A DNA stretch of 64,000 nt from Segetibacter aerophilus (lineage in GTDB: Bacteria; Bacteroidota; Bacteroidia; Chitinophagales; Chitinophagaceae), in NCBI RefSeq assembly GCF_007991655.1, contig NZ_BJYT01000002.1, positions 480,690-544,689 on the forward strand, given 5' to 3'. Under the pieces are notes generated by a model. It ran no database searches. It had not been told where the DNA came from and saw nothing but the letters and a program-made list of their open reading frames with translations. Below, in pieces: positions 44,913 to 53,427 of this stretch. The position numbers and the translations under genes are program-made. Numbering within the stretch: the stretch's first letter is position 1; every line of letters starts with the position of its first letter.

Positions 44913-44960
44913 GGAAGTAAGGCAGTTTAAGAACAGTTGTACAAGGAATCTGCTGTCTGA

Positions 44961-45614
44961 TTAAAAGCTACCGATTATTATTCTCGTGCAAGTTCCTGCA
45001 CGCTTAATTTGAATACCATAAACTTCTTTTGCAATCACTTCTCGTCCTGCGATTGAGAAGTGTTTGCTTTTGAGGTATGTTTCAATTTGAGAAAGAGTTC
45101 GTTTGCTATAACCTTGCTCTGTAATATGCATCTGGACACAATTTGCGCTAATTCTATTTTTTGCCTTAAAAGTATTAATTCTAAAGACGAGCCGCTGCAG
45201 CTCGGATTGAGTAAATAGCTTCACTTTCCGCGGTTTCTTAACTACCTCAGATTTTTTTGCTTTTACCGGAGTGTCTGCCTTATCAATTTTTTTTTTCGCT
45301 TCCTGTTTAAGAACTTTTGCAGTGTCTGCTTTCTTAGGAGTATCGATTACGACGGCTATTTTCTTAATAGTGTCTTCCTTTTTTGGCGGAATTATAGGCG
45401 GAGGCAGGGGAGTAGTATCAACGTTTTCCAGGTGTTTTTCCTGAAGGATGATTTTTGGGGTGTCAGTTGTTGCACGATGTATCAATGTGTCGTTCACCTT
45501 TGGCGCTAATTTCTTTTCGCCACCGGGTTTAAACACATCACTCAGGATCAAGATGCTGCCAATCAATCCCAACAATATAGTTAAAAATGCAAGCCTCGCT
45601 ACCCACTTAATCAT
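44961..45614 (-). CDS. Single-pass protein with Lys/Pro-rich linker
   Basis: This 217-aa protein is unrecognised. An N-terminal TM helix (residues 4-24) is followed by a long, charged, low-complexity linker (about 30-130, with PLPPPIIPPKKED and repeated KKADTAKVLK-like stretches). A compact C-terminal domain (about 130-217) has SELQRLVFRINTFKAKNRIS and KEVYGIQIKRAGTC. The overall plan recalls TonB-type or cell-division anchor proteins, but no TonB signature is visible in the C-terminal domain. It is monocistronic between the convergent GH2 gene and the M16 gene. Confidence 0.55.
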   Translation of the reverse strand: MIKWVARLAFLTILLGLIGSILILSDVFKPGGEKKLAPKVNDTLIHRATTDTPKIILQEKHLENVDTTPLPPPIIPPKKEDTIKKIAVVIDTPKKADTAKVLKQEAKKKIDKADTPVKAKKSEVVKKPRKVKLFTQSELQRLVFRINTFKAKNRISANCVQMHITEQGYSKRTLSQIETYLKSKHFSIAGREVIAKEVYGIQIKRAGTCTRIIIGSF

Positions 45615-45958
45615 ACATAGTTGTATTAAAAAATAACCTTCATTTAGAAAAATGAAAAAAGCAGCTTTTAACTAAATACCCGCCGCTGTCATACGGTCAT
45701 AGATTTTTTAAAACAGATTTAAAATATCCCGTGACTTCTACTGATTTTTCGTTAGGTAATGGTTGTAACACTCGTTAAGATAGAACCGAGAGATGTAATG
45801 TTGCACGTTGAGAACAAAATTGATAGTTTTCTAAAAACTAAAATTTGTCTAACAATCGTAATTCTGATATAGAAATCAAATACGATATTAAAATTGTACC
45901 ATAAACAAAAACAATCCTTTTCACGATTAGGAAAAGGATTGTTTTTAGTGAAAGTTTA
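45615..45958. other. 344-bp spacer downstream of the M16 gene
   Basis: This spacer contains the strong M16 terminator at its right edge. The rest is AT-rich, with no ORF of substance and no repeat copy. Confidence 0.5.
45902..45946 (-). terminator. Intrinsic terminator of the M16 peptidase gene
   Basis: A perfect 16-bp stem (arms AAAAACAATCCTTTTC and GAAAAGGATTGTTTTT, 8-nt loop) begins 13 bp past the stop and is followed on the minus strand by TTTTTGTTTAT. Confidence 0.92.
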
Positions 45959-48769
45959 TTATTTACCCTCAGGCATCAACACAATTTTTGTAAGGTTGTC
46001 AAAGTTGAAATACTTGTTTGCCAATTCCTTTGTTCTTTCAACCGTTAGCTTTCTAACCATTACAGGATCCTGTAAAATAGTTAGCGGGTCTTCATTGCGA
46101 TAATATTTGCTCTGCAAATTGTACAGCCAATAATTGTTTTCTTTTACGCCTGTCTCCATACCGCGGGTATCTTCAGCTATCACCTTTTCTACATTCGTTT
46201 GACTTCCACCGTCGGCCTTCATTTTTTTAACTTCTTCCAACACAAGCCCTGAAAGTTTTTCTACGTTCTCCGGCGCACAGCCAAATGAAATGGTAACGCT
46301 GTAACTGTTGATGGGCTCGCGATTAATATTGGCACCTACACCCACACCATACACGCCGCCCTGGTCTTCACGTAAAATTTCTCGCAGTCTTATTTCAAGC
46401 ACCTTCGCAACCTGGTCGAGCTGAGTAGCTTCGAGATCACTATACTCCGTAGTACCTGTAAAGGTTAAGCGAACCGAACTCTTAGGGTCTTTGCCTTTCG
46501 TAATTACTTTATTAACAACGCCGGTAGGAAAACGAACGCCGACATCCCTCCACGTTTCTTTCCTATTGGTTGAAGGAAGAGAAGCAATATAAGTTTCGAT
46601 ATAGGGTTTAAGGCTATCAACTTTAAAGTTTCCAACAAAAGTGAAAATGAAATCACTCGCGTCTGCAAAGCGATCCTGGTAAACTGAAAAGGCTTTATCT
46701 AGTTTTATTTCCCCTACCCTGTCAAGAGACAGTGGTTTTCTTCGAGGGTGATAATTTCCCATAATGTAACTAACAGAATCTCCGAAAACAGAGTTTGGAT
46801 CTTTTCCCTTGTTAGCGAGTGAAGCAGACAACTGTTGCTTCAGCACCTCGAACATAGAACTGTCTTTTCGTGGTTGGGTAAAATAGCCGTAAATAAGTTG
46901 AAAGGCTGTAGCAAGATCTTTAGGTGTTGTACTGCCACTGATACCTTCAGAATATGACCCGATAGAAGGAGCTATTGAAACTTGTTTGCCTGTCAGGGCT
47001 TTTTGTAAACTCATCACGTCGTAGTTGCCTGTTCCTCCGTAAAGAGCGATCGTTGTAGCGTTGGATGCAGAGAGATAATCACTATCGCTATACAGAGAAG
47101 AGCCTCCTTTGCTAATGGCAGAGATGAGGATCTCGTCGTTTTTAAAATCAGTTGGCTTCAAGATTACTTTCGCACCATTCGAAAGTGTTAGCTCTGTTAC
47201 GCCTAGTTCATTTACTTCCTTTTCGTCAACTATTTTTCCTGCCACTGGTGCTTTTGCCAGGAAAGAACCTTTCATCACTTTATCTTCATATGCTTTCAAG
47301 GTTCCCTGTTTTTTATTTACCAACGCAAGTAATTCAGCCTGACTTACAAGGTTATCTTTTTCAGCTTCAGGTGCCAATACGATGATCGCGCGGTCGGTTG
47401 GTTTAATCCATTTGGTAAGCAAAACATTTACTTCTGATAACTTAATGCCGGGAACGAATTGCTTATACATTCCATATTCCTTTTCTATCCCGGGGATTGG
47501 TTCATTGGTGAGAAAGTTCCTGATTAGTTCTTCAATCAGTTCAGCAGACTTCGTCTTGTTACGCTCGTTGAAGCTATTTTCCATCGAGGATAAAATCGCA
47601 ACTTTCGCTCTTTCCAGTTCACTTTGTGTAAACCCGTTTTGGCGAACTCTTTCATTCTCTTGCAATACCGTTTCAGTTGATCTTGCGATGGCTTTGCCAT
47701 CTTTTGCAACAGCCATAAGCGTTAATGCATCTTTGTCACCTATCAGTTTTCCATAGCTGCTACCGCCGAATAAAAATGGGGCATCAGGTTTTTGTGCAAG
47801 CTCCTGCAGGCGGCTGCTCATCATTGAATTGAACAGGCCGTGTACGATAGAAGTGCGATACTCCAGGTCTGTTTGAGGCTCACGTAGAGATGGTTGTTTG
47901 TAAAACATCATCACCTGGTTATAAGCCTGCTCAGGATCTGTAAGAATAATTGTTTGAGTTTCTTTCTGTGACGGAACTCCATATTTAATCCGCGGCTTGG
48001 GATTTAGCGGACCGCGAATACCTGCAAAATGTTGTTTTATCAGTTGCTCTACCTCAGCCACATTTACGTCGCCAACAACCACTACTGCCTGCAGGTCTGG
48101 CCTGTACCAATCTTTATAAAACTGTTTTACTGTTTCGTATTTGAATGTGTCAAGGTTGGCTTTGGTGCCGATCGGATTGCGCGTCGCGTACCTTGAGCCT
48201 TTAAGTAAAACGGGATAAAACTTAGTTCTTAATCGCTCGTCTGCTCCCTGGCCCAATCTCCATTCTTCGACTACAACACCTCTTTCTTTATCTATCTCGC
48301 TATTTTCAAACGTTACATTATGGGCCCAATCTTCCAAAATCTGAAAACCTTTCTTAAAAACCATTTGGCTATCAGTAGGAAGCTGCAGCATATAAATGGT
48401 TTCATCGTACGAAGTAGAGGCATTTAAGTCAGCGCCAAAGTTCACCCCACTCTTTTCGAGAAAATCAACCAGTTCCTGCTTCTTAAAATTCTTTGTTCCG
48501 TTAAAAGCCATGTGCTCTGTAAAATGAGCAAGGCCAACTTGCTGATCGGTTTCAAGTATAGAACCTGCTTTTACTACGAGGCGTAATTCTGCCCTGTTTT
48601 TTGGTTCCTGGTTTTTTCGGATATAATAGGTGAGACCATTTGCTAGTTTACCAATTTTTACATTGGGCGAAACGCCAAGTTTTTTAGGAGCAGCAGTTTG
48701 TGCATTTATCGATAGACTTTGTAAAATGAGAAGAAAGCAAACAAAAACCCTGGCTGGTTGAAACCTCAT
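45959..48769 (-). CDS. M16 family zinc metallopeptidase (pitrilysin/insulinase)
   Basis: This 936-aa exported protease has a signal peptide (about 1-23, SINAQ). Four M16 half-domains follow. The inverted zinc motif HFTEHMAFNGT (HxxEH, near residue 83) and the downstream Glu in ERGVVVEEWRLG lie in the first half. The C-terminal half (from about 510) lacks the motif, as expected for the closed-clam arrangement. Other blocks are QAVVVVGDVNVAEVEQLIKQ and FVGNFKVDSLKPYIETYIAS. It is probably periplasmic, degrading peptides or propeptides. A long perfect terminator follows. Confidence 0.92.
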   Translation of the reverse strand: MRFQPARVFVCFLLILQSLSINAQTAAPKKLGVSPNVKIGKLANGLTYYIRKNQEPKNRAELRLVVKAGSILETDQQVGLAHFTEHMAFNGTKNFKKQELVDFLEKSGVNFGADLNASTSYDETIYMLQLPTDSQMVFKKGFQILEDWAHNVTFENSEIDKERGVVVEEWRLGQGADERLRTKFYPVLLKGSRYATRNPIGTKANLDTFKYETVKQFYKDWYRPDLQAVVVVGDVNVAEVEQLIKQHFAGIRGPLNPKPRIKYGVPSQKETQTIILTDPEQAYNQVMMFYKQPSLREPQTDLEYRTSIVHGLFNSMMSSRLQELAQKPDAPFLFGGSSYGKLIGDKDALTLMAVAKDGKAIARSTETVLQENERVRQNGFTQSELERAKVAILSSMENSFNERNKTKSAELIEELIRNFLTNEPIPGIEKEYGMYKQFVPGIKLSEVNVLLTKWIKPTDRAIIVLAPEAEKDNLVSQAELLALVNKKQGTLKAYEDKVMKGSFLAKAPVAGKIVDEKEVNELGVTELTLSNGAKVILKPTDFKNDEILISAISKGGSSLYSDSDYLSASNATTIALYGGTGNYDVMSLQKALTGKQVSIAPSIGSYSEGISGSTTPKDLATAFQLIYGYFTQPRKDSSMFEVLKQQLSASLANKGKDPNSVFGDSVSYIMGNYHPRRKPLSLDRVGEIKLDKAFSVYQDRFADASDFIFTFVGNFKVDSLKPYIETYIASLPSTNRKETWRDVGVRFPTGVVNKVITKGKDPKSSVRLTFTGTTEYSDLEATQLDQVAKVLEIRLREILREDQGGVYGVGVGANINREPINSYSVTISFGCAPENVEKLSGLVLEEVKKMKADGGSQTNVEKVIAEDTRGMETGVKENNYWLYNLQSKYYRNEDPLTILQDPVMVRKLTVERTKELANKYFNFDNLTKIVLMPEGK

Positions 48770-48838
48770 ATAAGAAGATGTTTAGCCTGCTAAGTAAACT
48801 TATTGTTTCAACCTTATCAAAAAATCAATAAAAATTTA

Positions 48839-48896
48839 GTTTTTCTGTAACCAGCAAATGAATAAGAATTGGACATCGTTGTGTCACTCTCTTGTA
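48839..48896 (-). repeat. Intergenic repeat copy G
   Basis: On the minus strand TACAAGA precedes GAGTGACACAACGATG (48889-48874), followed by a weaker tail TTTGCTGGTTACAGAAAAAC. It lies upstream of the M16 start, tail toward it. Confidence 0.75.
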
Positions 48897-48973
48897 CTCC
48901 CAAAGCAAGGCGCAGCAAGCTTCGTATTTGAGAAGATGAATTAACCTTTTAAGAAAATAGTGCCCTAATTGTT

Positions 48974-49441
48974 CTATTCCTTCACTCCCACATAAACCGT
49001 TGCTGAACCGTTGGGTTCCTCTTCAGTCTTCTCTTGGTATACTTCGAAGTCTGTAGAATATTGCCTGTTTAGTTCCTTGTCCCTGTTCCATATTTCCTTC
49101 CAGGTATCAACAATGGCAGCAGGCATTTCACCTTTAACTTCAAAAGCAATGTAAGATGCGGCACCGATCTCATGTCCTACAAGTCCCCTAGGAAGATTAT
49201 CAATAGAGGCTACACTATGACCAAGTATGGTCGTGTATGCTGAGGTATAATCCGAATCGTAATTAGTATAAACAGCGTAAATATTGTTGTTGACTTTGCC
49301 AGGTATTTTTGAAGAAATGTTTTCAGAATAAAACCTGTTCCAGAGATTCATTAAATCAGTAGAAGACTGCCGATCCTGGTTAGTTGTGCGAACGGAAATG
49401 CCTGCTACTTTGAAGCTTTTTAACTGAACTTTTTTAGCCAT
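48974..49441 (-). CDS. GyrI-like/AraC-type effector-binding domain protein
   Basis: This 155-aa stand-alone SHS2 domain of the GyrI-like small-molecule-binding family has VAGISVRTTN, LMNLWNRFYSENISSKIPGK and NNNIYAVYTNYDSDYTSAYT. AASYIAFEVKGEMPAAIVDT and EIWNRDKELNRQYSTDFEVY follow. The conserved acidic residue in the DFEVY block is present. It lacks a DNA-binding domain, so it may sequester or hydrolyse a ligand. The ligand is unknown. It is 44 bp downstream of the slipin gene on the same strand. Confidence 0.83.
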   Translation of the reverse strand: MAKKVQLKSFKVAGISVRTTNQDRQSSTDLMNLWNRFYSENISSKIPGKVNNNIYAVYTNYDSDYTSAYTTILGHSVASIDNLPRGLVGHEIGAASYIAFEVKGEMPAAIVDTWKEIWNRDKELNRQYSTDFEVYQEKTEEEPNGSATVYVGVKE

Positions 49442-49485
49442 GAATAATTGTTTTAGGGTTAAAAATAAAACGTGGTATGTTTAGC

Positions 49486-50286
49486 TTACCCTACCGCCTC
49501 GTCATTTTTACTTTCTACTTTTTCATTCTGTTTTGTAACCAACTCTGTAAAACTTCTTGCAGCATTTGTGAAATCGGATGGCATCAAAATAACAGTTGTA
49601 GTATTGTTATCTATTCCAATTTCTGAAAGCATTTGCATACGCCTTAGCTCTAAGGCTATCGGGCTTCCTTCCATTTGTTTGGCTCCCTGGGTTAGTTTGA
49701 TGGATGCTTCCAGCTCTGCTTCCGCTTTTATAATGCGCGCACGTTTTTCCCGAATCGCTTCCGCTTCCCTTGCCATAGCCCGCTGCATGGCTTCAGGAAT
49801 TTCGACATCTTTCATTTCCACCATTTCTATCTTAATTCCCCATGGTTCGGTTGAACTATCTACTATCTTCTGCAATGTGTTATTGATTTGCTCACGCTCT
49901 TTCAGCACTTCATCAAGAATGTGTTGTCCTATTATATTTCGTAAGGCTGTAACAGAAAATTGATAGACAGCTTTATTATAATCGGCAACCTTTATAATTG
50001 CTTTCTCGGGGTCCGTTACTCTAAACCAAAGCACTGCATTTACTTTAATCGTAACGCTGTCTTTTGTAATGGTTTCCTGTTGCTCAAGGTCAACTGTTCT
50101 TACGCGCATATCTATTGTTCTGCGCTTTTCAATGAATGGTATAATCCAAAATAACCCGGGACCTTTTATTGCTTTGAATCTTCCAAGCCTGAATACGATT
50201 GATCGCTCATACTCTTGTGCAATACATATTCCCATGGCCAGAAGAACAAGAATGATAACTACAGGGATTAGTAAGTTGAGGTTCAT
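49486..50286 (-). CDS. Slipin (SPFH/stomatin-type) family protein
   Basis: This 266-aa protein has one N-terminal membrane helix (about 4-24) and a complete stomatin-type SPFH core: SIVFRLGRFKAIKGPGLFWI, DMRVRTVDLEQQETITKDSV and ALRNIIGQHILDEVLKERE. A short helix AIREKRARIIKAEAELEASI then leads to the C-terminal region. The pattern MVEMKDVEIPEAMQRAMARE is diagnostic for slipins. A partner NfeD gene is not adjacent. It precedes the GyrI-like gene and follows the methyltransferase gene, all leftward. Confidence 0.9.
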   Translation of the reverse strand: MNLNLLIPVVIILVLLAMGICIAQEYERSIVFRLGRFKAIKGPGLFWIIPFIEKRRTIDMRVRTVDLEQQETITKDSVTIKVNAVLWFRVTDPEKAIIKVADYNKAVYQFSVTALRNIIGQHILDEVLKEREQINNTLQKIVDSSTEPWGIKIEMVEMKDVEIPEAMQRAMAREAEAIREKRARIIKAEAELEASIKLTQGAKQMEGSPIALELRRMQMLSEIGIDNNTTTVILMPSDFTNAARSFTELVTKQNEKVESKNDEAVG

Positions 50287-50350
50287 GTGTTTTAATTAAG
50301 GTAATTTGAATGGGATGAAGTAGCCCCGAGTTGATGGTTGTAAAATCAAC

Positions 50351-51400
50351 TTACAATTTCCTTCCCGTTATTGCAACATAGCCGGGTATAGTAAGAAAGG
50401 TAGCTTTTTTAAAGGAACCAAAGCCGGCTTCTTTTTGCCACCCAATGATCTCTTTTAGACTCCATGTACCTGATGTGCTGCTGAGGGCAAAAAAGAAATC
50501 TCCAAGAGCGCTTAACATGTCTCCGTTATATTTTGCCTCATCTGATCTTAAGACTTCCAGTATTGTAAAAGTGCCACCCGGCTGTAAGGAATCGTATACT
50601 TTTTGGGCCACCAATTTATTTTCCTCTGCAGTAAAATGATGAGCAACACTGGCCATTACAACCGCATTGTATTGCTCTTTGCCTATATCTTCCTCAAGCA
50701 CATTGCCTGCTCTGTGCACGACCTTGTTGCCCATGTTATAAGTTTTTAAAATAGGCGCAGCTTTTTCGACAGCAGAAGGAAGATCAAGGATGGTGGAAGT
50801 GAGTGCGGGGTATCGTTTACATAAAGCAACAGAATACAAACCGTGCGAGCCGCCGATGTCAAGCATTCGGGTTGCACCGGGTGGAACGGGGATTTTTCTA
50901 ACTGCCTCTTTTGATGTGGCTGAAGCAGCTGCTTCCATTGCTTTTTGGTAATAAAACCATTCATCTTCGGTAAGTGTTTCGTGGTACTGCAACCCTTTGC
51001 CCGTTTCCAGGAAACTGCCTACATGATCCATCCACTTTACACAAACCCTGTTATCAAAAACCATTAACCAGTATAGAGAATGTGGGCTGTCTTTAAGTAT
51101 CCATTTTTTTGATTTGGCCGTCAGGCAAAACAGCTTCTTAATTTGCTTTACTAAACCCATTGTTGCTAAAACACCTAGTAAACTTTTAACGGGTTTCGCA
51201 TTAAGATTACATGAAGCGCAAATTTCTTCAAGCGAAATTCTTCGATGCCCAATAGCTTCAAAAACGCCTTTGTCTACGGCCTCCAGTAAAAACTTACTCA
51301 TCATAAAACCAAAGTGCGAATAAGCGAGTGGGGTAGGCACGAGGCCGGCTTTCAAGGCAATCCATTCAAGAGGCGTCTGGGCAGTAGGTGAAAATTTCAT
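50351..51400 (-). CDS. SAM-dependent O-methyltransferase (plant-type/acetylserotonin-like)
   Basis: This 349-aa protein has an N-terminal winged-helix dimerisation domain (about 15-95, HRRISLEEICASCNLNAKPV). A class-I methyltransferase domain follows, with motif I RMLDIGGSHGLYSVALCKRY near residue 180 and VVMASVAHHFTAEENKLVAQ. A FTILEVLRSDEAKYNG block sits near 275. The general-base His seen in small-molecule O-methyltransferases may be in VAHHF. Substrate is unknown. The start codon overlaps the stop of a 73-codon upstream frame by 4 bp (ATGA). Confidence 0.83.
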   Translation of the reverse strand: MKFSPTAQTPLEWIALKAGLVPTPLAYSHFGFMMSKFLLEAVDKGVFEAIGHRRISLEEICASCNLNAKPVKSLLGVLATMGLVKQIKKLFCLTAKSKKWILKDSPHSLYWLMVFDNRVCVKWMDHVGSFLETGKGLQYHETLTEDEWFYYQKAMEAAASATSKEAVRKIPVPPGATRMLDIGGSHGLYSVALCKRYPALTSTILDLPSAVEKAAPILKTYNMGNKVVHRAGNVLEEDIGKEQYNAVVMASVAHHFTAEENKLVAQKVYDSLQPGGTFTILEVLRSDEAKYNGDMLSALGDFFFALSSTSGTWSLKEIIGWQKEAGFGSFKKATFLTIPGYVAITGRKL

Positions 51401-51618
51401 GGTGAATGATTAGTAAAAACCTGATCTAAAAGATCCGGCCATCTTACTTGTGCTTTTATGGTAAAGAAAGAAAAACCACCAAAAAGGGTTGAAAGTAACG
51501 TCAAGAACAAATAATGGTTGACAGAACGGAATTCATATTCGCCGAAGAGAATAAAACAACTTTCGTCGAAAAAAACAGGTAGTTCGTCGCTAGGTACAAA
51601 AAGTTGGTGTTCGAACAT
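51397..51618 (-). CDS. Possible small ORF coupled to the methyltransferase gene
   Basis: This 73-codon frame (ATG at 51618) ends in a TGA that overlaps the methyltransferase ATG as ATGA. The product would have one hydrophobic segment (HYLFLTLLSTLFGGFSFFTI) and no recognisable domain. TATCTTTA on the minus strand about 34 bp upstream could be a -7 element. Against it: the frame runs antisense to the candidate RNA on the plus strand, and the overlap may be chance. Confidence 0.3.
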   Translation of the reverse strand: MFEHQLFVPSDELPVFFDESCFILFGEYEFRSVNHYLFLTLLSTLFGGFSFFTIKAQVRWPDLLDQVFTNHSP

Positions 51619-51695
51619 TATATATTTGTTCCGGCAAGCATTCCTTTGTTAAAGATATGAATGCTACGAGCTGCGTTTCTACGCGGCTCTTTTTA
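51540..51695 (+). ncRNA. Candidate small RNA gene, copy 2
   Basis: TTCGTCGCTA at 51583-51592 lies exactly 93 nt before the TTTCTA loop (51676-51681) of a terminator hairpin. The 40.6-kb locus has the identical spacing. Ungapped comparison of the intervening 83 nt gives about 45 percent identity by eye, highest at both ends. The spacer lies between two leftward genes, so this rightward terminator has no coding gene to serve. Confidence 0.48.
51668..51695 (+). terminator. Terminator hairpin with TTTCTA loop (copy 2)
   Basis: GAGCTGCG pairs with CGCGGCTC (one G-T wobble) around TTTCTA and is followed by a T-run. Orientation fits the plus strand only, although the flanking genes are on the minus strand. 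Confidence 0.8.
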
Positions 51696-51801
51696 TTGCG
51701 GAGAAAATCAAAAGGGTAACAGTGTCTCAAACGATGATCAAGAATAGTTTTCGATCTAGCGAAATTGGGTCAAATAAGGTCTTAACTAAGAATGCATTGT
51801 A

Positions 51802-53427
51802 TTAGTTGCCAAGAAGTTCGTACTTGGTTTTTGGTCTTTTGGCCTCAAGCCAATTAAACCCACGAACTCTCATCTCACTACTATTTACTTGTCGTATCGG
51901 CGAAATGGTCCCTTGTAGGTTGCGCAGAAAAGTAACTTTATAGGGCTTCTTCTCCCGAAATACAACATCGATTACGTCCGATGTAGAACGATTTGCCCCA
52001 ATGAAACCTCCTTGTTCATCAGCAGTATAGTAAATGTTTTCTGCGTTGCCTTTAGCCCTTACGAAATCAATGTTTCCATCTTTAAAAATGCCGTCGATTG
52101 TATTGCCCTTGAACTGGTTGTATAAATCTTTTTCGACCTTGTTTATCGCTAAGCCATTTTCGAAAGCATAGAACCTTTTCGGCTTTTTGTTTTCTGTAAA
52201 CAGATAGATGGTATCTCCCACGACCTGGTTTTCCTGCGACCACACAACAGGGTTTTTGAAAAACCTAAAAGTTGAATCTCGAAAACTATAGAATAAACTA
52301 TCGCCAACAGCTTGTAAACTATCACTAAAAACCTTTACGTTGAAGTAGGCCTCGAAGAACCTGTTGCTGTTGCTGTCAGCCGGATTTTTAGTTTGTTTAG
52401 TAGTTATAGTATCGGTTATGTTTGGTACCCGTCTAAATTTCTCGAGTTCGGTCAGCTTACCCGAATACAATGTATCAGCCGTAACATAAATGGTGTCGTT
52501 CTTTTGCTGAATAATCATCAGGGGTTTTTGAGTAGCCAGGATACTCCCTGTATTATTATTTGACTTCATGTTGTTCGCCAGAACCGCAAACTTGTTCGCG
52601 GTATCCTTACTTTTATATACAACACTTCCTTGCGCTTCCCCAAAATGAGTTGCTTCATCAAAGGCAAGATCATCAGCAGTAAGGGTGTAGTCTTTATCAT
52701 CAACAACAGGCCGCTTACCGAAAACAGCTTTTTTGTTTTTCATGTCGTAAAAGCCTTCGGAAGTGTTTACTGTTCTGGTACCTGTTTTGATTTTAGTAGG
52801 CACGGTAAAACGCGCGATCTGAGTATAGGTATTGTAAAGAAGCGTATCAGTATTCACCTTGTACTGGGGATCGTTAAGAAAAACTTTCTTTTTGAAGTAC
52901 ATGTCCCGGGTATCACCATAATAATAGCCTTCAGTACTGGTAAGCACAGTAGTTCCATCTACAACTTTGCCTCCTTTTAAATAAGTGCCAATGTGGGTGA
53001 ATGTATTGTACTCCAGCTCGTCAGTCGTCAACACCGCTCTTCCGTCTGTTAGCCTTACCTTCCTTTTAAGAAAAGCAGTCTTTTCGTTGCCCAGGTATTT
53101 TAAGTATTGAGAGTAGGTATGAACGCTATCTGCATCATTAATGTGAATGTTTCCAAAAGCTTCCACGATATTTGCTGCCTGGTTAAGAACAGCGCTGTCG
53201 CAGTAAATTAAGGTTAGATCTTGTTTCATCTTCACGTGCCCAGCCAAGGAAATAAAGTCACCTATTCCTTCAACCTTTGTAAAGTTGTAACGATCAGCCT
53301 CGAATTCAAGTCTCTTGCCTTTAGAGGTATCAGTTGGAAGTGGCACCTGTACTTGTGCTGATACAGAATGAGAGAAAATTATTAAAGTAAAAAGAAATAT
53401 AGAGTAAAAAAAAAGCTGTTTTATCAT
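51802..53427 (-). CDS. OstA-like (LptA-type) LPS transport protein
   Basis: This 541-aa exported protein has a signal peptide (about 1-24, SVSAQVQ). Two or more OstA/LptA beta-jelly-roll repeats follow: IGDFISLAGHVKMKQDLTLI, VLTTDELEYNTFTHIGTYLK, YYGDTRDMYFKKKVFLND and LAFDEATHFGEAQGSVVYKS. These domains bridge the periplasm during lipopolysaccharide transport. Bacteroidota often carry this long form. The start overlaps the mlaD-like stop by 4 bp (ATGA). It is last in a leftward run with the MCE protein and the two cell-wall amidases, with lptD divergent upstream. Confidence 0.82.
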   Translation of the reverse strand: MIKQLFFYSIFLFTLIIFSHSVSAQVQVPLPTDTSKGKRLEFEADRYNFTKVEGIGDFISLAGHVKMKQDLTLIYCDSAVLNQAANIVEAFGNIHINDADSVHTYSQYLKYLGNEKTAFLKRKVRLTDGRAVLTTDELEYNTFTHIGTYLKGGKVVDGTTVLTSTEGYYYGDTRDMYFKKKVFLNDPQYKVNTDTLLYNTYTQIARFTVPTKIKTGTRTVNTSEGFYDMKNKKAVFGKRPVVDDKDYTLTADDLAFDEATHFGEAQGSVVYKSKDTANKFAVLANNMKSNNNTGSILATQKPLMIIQQKNDTIYVTADTLYSGKLTELEKFRRVPNITDTITTKQTKNPADSNSNRFFEAYFNVKVFSDSLQAVGDSLFYSFRDSTFRFFKNPVVWSQENQVVGDTIYLFTENKKPKRFYAFENGLAINKVEKDLYNQFKGNTIDGIFKDGNIDFVRAKGNAENIYYTADEQGGFIGANRSTSDVIDVVFREKKPYKVTFLRNLQGTISPIRQVNSSEMRVRGFNWLEAKRPKTKYELLGN

